Below are positions 6,928 to 12,455 of a stretch of 12,455 bases of DNA, piece after piece. Below the pieces are notes generated by a model. It worked only from the letters and a program-made list of their open reading frames with translations, did not search any database and was not told the origin of the DNA. The translations under genes were made by a program, and so were the position numbers. How positions within the stretch are numbered: the stretch's first letter is position 1; each line of letters starts with the position of its first letter. Source of the DNA: Desulfuromonas sp. SDB (lineage in GTDB: Bacteria > SDB-A); the NCBI GenBank assembly GCA_001412365.1, contig LKUE01000265.1, positions 1 through 12,455 of the forward strand. Reading direction: 5' to 3'.

Positions 6928-9699
6928 TTAATAAACTTCATTCCAATATACGTATTTCTTCTTCAATCCGGGGCCTGCAATTTCCGTAACCACCGGCCCT
7001 CCGCTGGTCATAATAACCACTACCGGACCATCGGGTCCCACCGTTACCTGGGGAGAGGAAGGAATGCCGATATGACCCAACTCTACAATATTTACCAATC
7101 TTCCCGTGGCTAATGTCGCCACATACAAACGGGCATAACCTGCTCCTACCTCGCAAGGACCGGCAACCGCCAGGTCAGGGGTAAAGGTAGTCCAGTAAAC
7201 ATAGCCCTGATAGATAAGAGGTAAAGAAGTAACCTTTTCACCCTGATGTTGATGCCGGTAATACCAACCGTTGTTTCCGGGAGGACAACCGGTGGAAGTT
7301 AACGAATCCAAATCATCCAAACTAGCCGGTGCCCCTGCCACCGGGGGATTTCTGAAGATAAAGAAATATCCGTATCCGGTGGAATCCATGGGGTCATCAC
7401 GATTTCCGGTTCCGTAGCAGTAATAGGTATTAGCGGAAATATCCAGAGCTACTGCCACCGGAAAGAAGGAAACCAGATCGGCATCAGCAGGAGCAGCGCT
7501 TTCCGGAGCAAACACATTCCTGAAGTTCCAGGCGGCAGGATCCGCAGTGTCCTGTATATTGTCAATGAGCAGAAGATTGCCACCCAGATCGGGAACAACC
7601 AACTGGTCCACATAACCGTCAATATTCATATCCATTAAGGAAACTGACGAGGCAATTCCATTAGATTCAGGACTGTTCCAGGCATAGGTGCTTTGCAAAT
7701 CTCTGTACACCGGCATAATTGCAATAAAATCGCCGGTGTCGGGGATGGGATCATTATTTGCATCGGGAACATACCCGCCGCCCATCATAAATCCCCATAC
7801 CGGTTGAGCGGTATCCACTCCTGATCCGTCCGGATCAACCCAAAACTGCCCGGCAGTGGGCTGGGACCAAGTATTGCCAAAGGTTCTGGTTACCATGCCC
7901 CCTTCCAGAGGCGCGGAATTAAATTCGGTTACAAACTTTGGATAATCCGAGGTATCCGGATTTAAAGGAACTTCGGTTATATCTAAAACAAAATAATTAT
8001 TTCCTCCTTCTCTTTGACCGAGAATTAGAAAAGTTCTCCAGTCGGAAGCATCTCTTACTCCGTTGGAATCAAGGTCGGACCAGAGATCGGCAGCGGTAAC
8101 CGGACCGTCTAAAATATAAGTATGACTGCCGTCCAGTGCCCAGATTCTCAACTCAGGAAGAGCAAAGGAGGGTATCCAAGCCCATTCCTCATGACCGGTT
8201 GCCCCGTTCAAACAGTGGAGTACTCCGGTATTGGTTCCCACATACACTCGTTTCCGGCTGTCCCGGTAGGCGTGCTGTTTGCGGAAGAAAATATAGGAAT
8301 CATCTCCGTTGTAAAAAGGACTGGGAGCGCCAATCATAAGAGGTGCGCTGTGAAAGACATCCCCCATTTTCCATCCCGGTTGAACTTCACTATGTCCTTG
8401 TCTCACCCGGGAAACAATTAAATCTTTCTGGGCGGTGGTTATTCCCCCTCCCAGATAAACCGGCATTACATTTGCCGCAGTAAATTCTTCCCTGCTATTA
8501 GCGTGAGTCCAGTATATATTCCGGGAGGCTTGACTGGTGTAAAGCAGGGAGTCTCCTGCCGACCACATCACGTCTCCGATCACCGTATCTCCGTGGAAAG
8601 AATGTGCTTTTACCTGCCCGTCCCAGAATCCGGAGGAGGTGGGGCGGAAGGTGGCAATGATAACCGAGGTATCACTCATTGCCGTTCTCACCACGGGAAC
8701 GCTGGCAGGAGAAAAGGAGAAATTAGCATTTACAATAGATTGAAAAATATGTTTCAAAGCTTCTGACAATTCATTGGCGGACTGAGCGATAAACGCATAA
8801 CCTTCGCAGCGGTGATATGAAGGAGGATAGGCGCGGTATCCGGAGGTGGTAGTGGAGGGAGGAGTGTACCACCCGTTAGTATTTCCCCAGTTATTGGGAA
8901 TGGGCATGGGCCAGCTTGCCGGTTTGTACACATGGCAATGAGGAGGGTTGTAGTCTTCATCGGAAAAATTATAATCATCGGGGTTATCCGTCCCCCCCCA
9001 TCTGGCAGCCCAGTTCAGCTCATTCCTGCCGTGTTCGGTAATACCCAAACCGAAACCAACGGTGAACACCGGAATATTGTTGTTTTCATAACTTACCGCC
9101 GCTTCTCTGACTACACTCCAGCTTCCCTGCCACTCATTGTGGTAGGTGTAGGTGTAGTTTTCAGTGGTTCCGTATTTGTTGGATTCACCATCGCTGATCA
9201 GAATGAGGTAGTAACTCCGGCAGTTGAGATCAGGATGGGAAGAATCGTATTCATGCACCCAGCGGGAAGCGTAGTAAAGAGCGGGTCCGTTGGGAGTGTA
9301 ACCACTGTTATAGGTATAATCCATGTGACTCCATATAGTGGCATATCCGGTTCCAAAGGGATCTGCCTCTAAATTCCCCACGGTCTCCCCGGGAGTGTAA
9401 ATATAAGGTTCGGGATTGCATCCGCTGCTGGGAATTCCGTAGTAGAACATCTGCCCCACATCAACTCCCAGAATATCCCTGTCCTCATCTTCCACCACTC
9501 CATCCCCGTCCGCATCCAGAAGGTTTTCCATAACCCAGAGGGCTTGCTGAATACGGCTGGGGCTTCCGCTGGCCATACTGCCTGACCGGTCCAACAAGAT
9601 CATCGCCGCTGGTTCAGCATTAACCCTGAACAGCACCTCATCATTGGCAGTGAGTACAAGCGGAAGAAAAATTATTAGCAGAAATATTTGTTTTTTCAT
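6928..9699 (-). CDS. pilY1: PilY1-like type IV pilus tip protein with VWA domain and C-terminal beta-propeller
   Basis: A 923-residue exported protein; signal peptide about 1-18 (MKKQIFLLIIFLPLVLTA). A von Willebrand factor A domain follows at once. Its metal site looks complete: DRSGS with Asp37, Ser39 and Ser41, Thr135 in YTPNGPAL, and Asp170 in LISDGES. An EF-hand-like loop DADGDG lies inside it at 62-73. A Pro/Tyr/Trp-rich stretch covers about 250-300. The rest is the PilC/PilY1 beta-propeller: MGDVFHSAPLMIGAP, RKRVYVGTNTGVLHCLNG, FLILGQREGGNNYFVLDIT, and the calcium loop DMNIDGYVD at 690-698 before VVPDLGGNL. A second Asp-rich loop, DLDSNGVRD, sits at 542-550. PilY1 proteins cap type IV pili, prime assembly with minor pilins, and act in adhesion and surface sensing; calcium binding at the propeller loop controls retraction in the Pseudomonas protein. 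It is slightly shorter than the Pseudomonas protein. It overlaps the upstream 189-residue gene by 4 nt (ATGA), so translation is probably coupled. Confidence 0.92.
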   Translation of the reverse strand: MKKQIFLLIIFLPLVLTANDEVLFRVNAEPAAMILLDRSGSMASGSPSRIQQALWVMENLLDADGDGVVEDEDRDILGVDVGQMFYYGIPSSGCNPEPYIYTPGETVGNLEADPFGTGYATIWSHMDYTYNSGYTPNGPALYYASRWVHEYDSSHPDLNCRSYYLILISDGESNKYGTTENYTYTYHNEWQGSWSVVREAAVSYENNNIPVFTVGFGLGITEHGRNELNWAARWGGTDNPDDYNFSDEDYNPPHCHVYKPASWPMPIPNNWGNTNGWYTPPSTTTSGYRAYPPSYHRCEGYAFIAQSANELSEALKHIFQSIVNANFSFSPASVPVVRTAMSDTSVIIATFRPTSSGFWDGQVKAHSFHGDTVIGDVMWSAGDSLLYTSQASRNIYWTHANSREEFTAANVMPVYLGGGITTAQKDLIVSRVRQGHSEVQPGWKMGDVFHSAPLMIGAPSPFYNGDDSYIFFRKQHAYRDSRKRVYVGTNTGVLHCLNGATGHEEWAWIPSFALPELRIWALDGSHTYILDGPVTAADLWSDLDSNGVRDASDWRTFLILGQREGGNNYFVLDITEVPLNPDTSDYPKFVTEFNSAPLEGGMVTRTFGNTWSQPTAGQFWVDPDGSGVDTAQPVWGFMMGGGYVPDANNDPIPDTGDFIAIMPVYRDLQSTYAWNSPESNGIASSVSLMDMNIDGYVDQLVVPDLGGNLLLIDNIQDTADPAAWNFRNVFAPESAAPADADLVSFFPVAVALDISANTYYCYGTGNRDDPMDSTGYGYFFIFRNPPVAGAPASLDDLDSLTSTGCPPGNNGWYYRHQHQGEKVTSLPLIYQGYVYWTTFTPDLAVAGPCEVGAGYARLYVATLATGRLVNIVELGHIGIPSSPQVTVGPDGPVVVIMTSGGPVVTEIAGPGLKKKYVYWNEVY

Positions 9700-10265
9700 C
9701 TGACCCCCCTTGATTGCAATGAGGGAGTTGTTTGAGCAAACAGAATGACCAAGGGCAAATATCCTTTGCCATTACCCAGCTCAATTTCTATCACACTGTA
9801 AGCAACTCCGCTGCGGGGAATACTTTGTTCTGAGGCAAAGTGGAGAGAATAACACCACTGGCTCCTGTTTAGATATTTCCCCTGAAAATTAACTTCCACT
9901 CCCTGGGGATTGTTCAGGGGAAAACCAGGAGTAAGCCCTTTTAAAGAACCTATCTCCAAGTGATACTCATCATCCCCGTGATAAATTATAATTTGGGGAG
10001 GGTAGCGGTAATTGCTGGTCACCGCGGTTGCTTTTTGTTCCAGATCATTTTCAACCAAGCTGGCAATTGAATCTCTTTGCTGAAGGTCCAGCTGATATTG
10101 ATGGTCATATTGGAGGGAAAAGGGAAGGGACAGACTGGTCCATCTGGAATCAGGTCCCAACTCAGGAGGGACATGATCCCCATAGGAATCCACTCCCCTC
10201 AAGCTGCGGGGTAAGATAAGCACACTCAGCAGGATATAAAACGTAAAAATAATGGATCTATTCAT
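9696..10265 (-). CDS. Uncharacterised exported protein between PilX-like and PilY1-like genes
   Basis: A 189-residue protein I do not recognise. Residues 1-24 look like a signal peptide (MNRSIIFTFYILLSVLILP, then RSLRG). The mature part is polar and probably beta-rich, with alternating strands such as QIIIYHG, YHLEIGSL and VEVNFQGKYL. A short helical segment near 60-80 (QQRDSIASLVENDLEQKA) precedes it. A single Cys (in SQWCYSL) and a basic end (QSRGVR) are notable. No prepilin motif is present, so it is not a pilin. A good ribosome site (CAGGAGG) precedes the ATG. It starts 12 nt after the PilX-like gene, and its stop overlaps the PilY1-like start in ATGA, which argues for near-equal production with PilY1. 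In Pseudomonas no such gene separates pilX from pilY1. I infer a PilY1 partner, chaperone or periplasmic assembly factor; this is unproven. Confidence 0.8.
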   Translation of the reverse strand: MNRSIIFTFYILLSVLILPRSLRGVDSYGDHVPPELGPDSRWTSLSLPFSLQYDHQYQLDLQQRDSIASLVENDLEQKATAVTSNYRYPPQIIIYHGDDEYHLEIGSLKGLTPGFPLNNPQGVEVNFQGKYLNRSQWCYSLHFASEQSIPRSGVAYSVIEIELGNGKGYLPLVILFAQTTPSLQSRGVR

Positions 10266-10277
10266 GTTACCTCCTGT

Positions 10278-10742
10278 TTAGGGATAGCCAGTAGTCCCTC
10301 CGGGGACAGGAGCTACTGAAGTTCCCACTAATATTTGTGATCTCCCCTGCCGGGGAGAAGTTATCAGTTCTTCACCGGTTATTTTATATGAATAGTTCAT
10401 AGCAACCAAAGCTCTCTCATTGGCGGTCCAGGAAGCGGTATATCCGGACATAATTTTAGTAGTCTTGGTCATGGTATCAACTGTAATTTCAACCCTTCCC
10501 ACATTAAACTGGGCTCCGTGATCGGGCTGGTGGACTGTTCCCAGGGTTGCGGTAACTCTTTCTGCCCCTGCTTCAGTTCCCCTGAACGCCTTGGTTTTAT
10601 GTCGGATGACGTCGGTAATCCGGATATCTGATACCGCCAGCATGTAGGCGGCAGCCACAATTAAAGCACCCGCCACCAGTATACTCAAGGCAAGTATCAG
10701 GGCTATTCCTTTCTGTGGCTTTTTCAATTCATATTTTCTCAT
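10278..10742 (-). CDS. pilX: PilX/GspK-like minor pilin
   Basis: A 154-residue type IV pilin-like protein. The prepilin cleavage site is QKG then IALIL, after Gly12, followed by a hydrophobic helix to about residue 36. The PilX N-terminal signature is clear: a D-rich turn (SDIRITD) then KAFRGTEAGAERV, matching the usual AFYAAEAG block. Position 5 of the mature protein is Leu17 rather than Glu, as in GspK-type pilins that sit at the filament tip. The rest (about 70-154) is small and beta-like with no cysteine. Its ATG overlaps the PilW-like stop by 4 nt, and AAGGAG lies 6 nt upstream. I infer a tip-complex minor pilin that works with PilV-, PilW- and PilY1-like neighbours in starting assembly. 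The symbol rests on the signature plus gene order. Confidence 0.8.
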   Translation of the reverse strand: MRKYELKKPQKGIALILALSILVAGALIVAAAYMLAVSDIRITDVIRHKTKAFRGTEAGAERVTATLGTVHQPDHGAQFNVGRVEITVDTMTKTTKIMSGYTASWTANERALVAMNYSYKITGEELITSPRQGRSQILVGTSVAPVPGGTTGYP

Positions 10743-11380
10743 AGCCTGCTCCTTACGGTAATTCTCCTGGAAAAAGTAATTGTATCCGCCTCTCCCATCG
10801 CTCCCCGTTCATTATAGGTTACTACTTCCAGGTCCACATAGGCGATATCTCCCTGTTCAGAAGTATCAGTTACCACTCCCCCGGTGTCATTGTAGGGGAT
10901 GATATTAAAATCTTCAACTCCGGTTATCAGGACATTGTAGACATAAGCTCCTCCCTGATAACGCACATTGTAAACATTTTTATCAGATGAATTATAAACC
11001 AATCCGAAAGTTTCATAAGCAGTATCTAAACTGTTGTTTCCAAAAGTAGAAGCAGGATAGACATCGGAGAAATAGCAGAAAGTATCATTGCCGCTGGAGT
11101 TATAATAAATTTTCCAAATTTTAAAAATTTCAATATTTTGAAATTCTGCAGTATTTCCGGGAATTGCCCGGAGCTCCTTGGAGGCAACTCTTAACACCGC
11201 TTCTGCTGATTGCATTGCCTCGGATCTTCCCTCCATGATCACCTGATGCTTTTTTTCCTGGGTGTAATAGACAATTAACATGCCCACAATTACAATTCCC
11301 ATGATTAATGCAGCCATTAATTCAATTAGAGAAAATCCTTTACCGGTGTGTTTATGAATAGAATGTTCAATCTTTTTCAT
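10739..11380 (-). CDS. pilW: PilW/GspJ-like minor pilin
   Basis: A 213-residue prepilin-like protein. A rather long, basic leader of 15 residues ends in GKG, then FSLIELMAALIMG, with Glu20 at mature position 5. The N-terminal helix continues to about residue 75 (SAEAVLRVASKELRA). The C-terminal half is a beta-rich globular domain whose last strand reads FSRRITVRSRL, a typical PilW ending. There is a single Cys (in TFCYFSD), so no disulfide within the protein. AGAGAGGTAGG precedes the ATG. The stop overlaps the next start (ATGA), so it is coupled to the PilX-like gene. The role inferred from family is a minor pilin of the priming complex. GspJ of type II secretion is the main alternative, but the PilY1-like gene downstream favours a pilus. 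Confidence 0.82.
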   Translation of the reverse strand: MKKIEHSIHKHTGKGFSLIELMAALIMGIVIVGMLIVYYTQEKKHQVIMEGRSEAMQSAEAVLRVASKELRAIPGNTAEFQNIEIFKIWKIYYNSSGNDTFCYFSDVYPASTFGNNSLDTAYETFGLVYNSSDKNVYNVRYQGGAYVYNVLITGVEDFNIIPYNDTGGVVTDTSEQGDIAYVDLEVVTYNERGAMGEADTITFSRRITVRSRL

Positions 11381-11385
11381 AATAC

Positions 11386-11745
11386 CTACCTCTCTGCAAT
11401 GTAAGATTCAATAGTATCATATTTAGTATTGCCAATCCGGTCTTTCCAGGTGTATTCAACAACCAGCATTTTCCCTCTTAATCCCGAAGTATCCATGGTA
11501 ACTTGCCAACTGATTTCAGTAGCTCCAATCACCGTGTCGCCATTGGCAACCGAGTCATAATCAATGCTTTTTATCCATTCAATATAGTCCTCAAAATCAT
11601 TGATTGCTGTTTTTTCTAACCTCACTGATTTTTCTGCCTGTACTGTTCTCATCCTAGCTGTTCCCAGGGCTACAATTCCTATAGCGAAAAGAACTACTAC
11701 TACTAGAACTTCAAGATAAGAAAATCCTTTATCTTTTTTTCTCAT
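11386..11745 (-). CDS. pilV: PilV-like minor pilin
   Basis: A 119-residue prepilin-like protein. The leader is MRKKDKG, then FSYLEVLVVVVLFAIGIVALG, with Glu at mature position 5 and a Gly/Ala-containing helix typical of PilV/GspI. The mature part is short; after a helix (LEKTAINDFEDYIEWIK) there is a small beta domain ending TIESYIAER. The start is ATG at 11745, not the GTG at 11748: AGGAGG (11750-11755) lies 4 nt before the ATG but only 1 nt before the GTG. The ribosome site overlaps the stop of the GspH/FimT-like gene, a sign of tight coupling. Position as second in the set matches the FimU-PilV-PilW-PilX-PilY1 order of Pseudomonas. GspI is the alternative family. Confidence 0.8.
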   Translation of the reverse strand: MRKKDKGFSYLEVLVVVVLFAIGIVALGTARMRTVQAEKSVRLEKTAINDFEDYIEWIKSIDYDSVANGDTVIGATEISWQVTMDTSGLRGKMLVVEYTWKDRIGNTKYDTIESYIAER

Positions 11746-11749
11746 CACC

Positions 11750-11755
11750 CCTCCT
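11750..11755 (-). promoter_or_regulatory. Ribosome binding site deciding the PilV-like start
   Basis: AGGAGG on the minus strand, overlapping the TAG stop (11754-11756) of the preceding pilin gene. Its spacing favours ATG at 11745 over GTG at 11748. Confidence 0.7.
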
Positions 11756-12218
11756 AGTACTTGATAATCCTGGTTAATCCAGTGGCGGCAATTACCTTAA
11801 CTGAAAGTTTTTGATCCCCTTGCTCGATAAGAACTGATTCTGCAGAAGTGGTTGTAGTATCAAGAGAACCAATTGGCAAAAATACCATCTGAGTATAGTT
11901 TCCGCCATTCATGGTAACATCTGAGGGTACATCTCCGGAAATCCCCATTGAAGAAGTTGATCCTCCGGAGAGCAGGTAAACTTCATAGTGACCTTTTTTC
12001 CCAGTTTCATTAAAACTGATTAGAACCGTATCCGCCTTGGTAACTGCAAATTCCCTCGCCTGTTTCAGAACACCGGAAACCTGGCGGGTAGCTCTTATAA
12101 ACTTGTTGTTTACACTGTTAACCACAGGAATGGAAATCAATACAATTAAGCCAATTAGCACGGTTACCACCATTAGCTCAATTAACGTAAAGCCTGAGTG
12201 AACGCCTTTTTTTATCAT
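11754..12218 (-). CDS. GspH/FimT (FimU)-like minor pilin, first gene of the operon
   Basis: A 154-residue prepilin-like protein. The leader is MIKKGVHSG, then FTLIELMVVTVLIGLIVLIS, with Glu at mature position 5. The helix carries the GspH/FimT-type segment VLKQAREFAVTKADTVLISF. The globular part holds a beta sheet with the FLPIGS turn and the ending VIAATGLTRIIKY, all usual for the GspH/FimU family. No cysteines. AGGAGGAG (12222-12229) precedes the ATG by 3 nt. It opens the operon, about 50 nt from a sigma-54-like promoter. FimU-type pilins link the tip complex to the major pilin filament in Pseudomonas; the same role is inferred here. FimT is the alternative name, so I leave the symbol empty. 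Confidence 0.85.
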   Translation of the reverse strand: MIKKGVHSGFTLIELMVVTVLIGLIVLISIPVVNSVNNKFIRATRQVSGVLKQAREFAVTKADTVLISFNETGKKGHYEVYLLSGGSTSSMGISGDVPSDVTMNGGNYTQMVFLPIGSLDTTTTSAESVLIEQGDQKLSVKVIAATGLTRIIKY

Positions 12219-12267
12219 CAGCTCCTCCTGAATATATCTAAATATTTTATCATTTTAATATTCTAGT

Positions 12268-12283
12268 AGCATGATCCATGCCA
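12268..12283 (-). promoter_or_regulatory. Candidate sigma-54 (-24/-12) promoter of the minor pilin operon
   Basis: On the minus strand this reads TGGCATGGATCATGCT. Against the TGGCACG-N4-TTGCW pattern it keeps TGGCA, the following G, TGC and the W, and the GG and GC doublets are separated by the required 10 nt. Transcription would start near 12258, about 40 nt before the ATG. Sigma-54 control with PilR is known for type IV pilin genes in other bacteria. Caution: GCATG-ATC-CATGC within it is a perfect inverted repeat, so an operator is possible. A sigma-70 reading (TTGTGG, 15 nt, TAGAAT) is poorer because of its short spacer. Confidence 0.6.
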
Positions 12284-12455
12284 CAAAATATTTTTTCGAT
12301 AAAATATGTAATATTGTGAAAGGAAAAACTATAAAAGGGCAGTAAAACTCAACATATTGTATATATTTGCAGTAATTAATCTAAATATTGACATTAATAT
12401 CACTAGAAAAATAAAACAAAGTTAATAAAAAAACAACTGTTCACCATTTAATGTG
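12284..12455. other. AT-rich upstream region of the pilus operon, no gene seen
   Basis: I find no coding sequence. The stretch is very A/T-rich and would suit bendable promoter-upstream DNA or activator sites. An imperfect inverted repeat, CACAAAATATT (12282-12292) and AATATTGTG (12310-12318), lies against the -24 element. A second short one, ATATT/AATAT at 12385-12389 and 12396-12400, is about 100 bp upstream, a usual distance for sigma-54 activator sites. Both have low information content. Confidence 0.35.

Noticed and set aside
8932-9372. Plus-strand open frame of 146 codons
   Set aside because: Lies fully inside the clearly coding VWA region of the PilY1-like gene, lacks a ribosome site and has no recognisable motif; other plus-strand frames in the window are rejected for the same reason.
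11746-11748. GTG at 11748 as the PilV-like start
   Set aside because: Only 1 nt separates it from AGGAGG, while the following ATG at 11745 has normal spacing.
10278-12218. Type II secretion pseudopilins (GspH-I-J-K) instead of pilus minor pilins
   Set aside because: The order fits both, but the coupled downstream PilY1-like gene and absence of other gsp genes favour a type IV pilus; not fully excluded.
12284-12455. CRISPR, tRNA or small RNA in the right-hand spacer
   Set aside because: No regular repeats, cloverleaf or stable hairpin with T-run could be seen; the region is simply AT-rich.

Overview
This window looks like a piece of a Gram-negative-type bacterial chromosome, probably from an uncultured FCB-like or candidate-phylum lineage such as Cloacimonadota or WOR-3. 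That placement is inferred. It rests on a giant secreted protein with PKD-like, jelly-roll and Kelch-like modules ending in a FlgD/T9SS-type tail, together with a SUMF1-fold lipoprotein and type IV pilus minor pilins. Every gene I can support lies on the minus strand. Spacers are AT-rich, and strong purine-rich Shine-Dalgarno sites precede most starts.

Right part (12455 down to 1882): one compact operon of seven genes, with junctions from a 4-nt overlap to 15 nt. In transcription order it encodes a GspH/FimT-like pilin, a PilV-like pilin, a PilW/GspJ-like pilin, a PilX/GspK-like pilin, an unrecognised 189-residue secreted protein, a VWA-containing PilY1-like protein, and a 1676-residue modular surface or secreted protein. 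A good sigma-54 type (-24/-12) promoter candidate lies just upstream of the first gene. A 38-nt perfect palindrome followed by a short T-run ends the unit. The simplest reading is a minor-pilin priming/tip complex (the four pilins plus PilY1) made together with a very large exported protein and a small exported partner. No major pilin, assembly ATPase, retraction ATPase, prepilin peptidase or secretin gene is in the window.

Middle (1840 to 521): a separate unit with its own sigma-70-like promoter candidate. It encodes a lipoprotein with an Ig-like domain followed by a formylglycine-generating-enzyme (SUMF1/C-type-lectin) fold. The catalytic cysteines of true FGE are not found in the expected place, so it is probably a binding or structural protein.

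Left edge (520 to 1): an AT-rich spacer of about 295 bp, then the first 75 codons of a predicted GTPase of the cyclic 2,3-diphosphoglycerate synthetase-like family (COG2403), starting at TTG behind a near-ideal Shine-Dalgarno. The gene runs off the window.

The most interesting unit is the pilus operon. A PilY1 with an intact MIDAS and a conserved calcium loop is translationally coupled to an uncharacterised exported protein, and is followed 15 nt later by a 5-kb gene for a repeat-built secreted protein. This suggests an undescribed pilus-associated adhesive or secreted complex.
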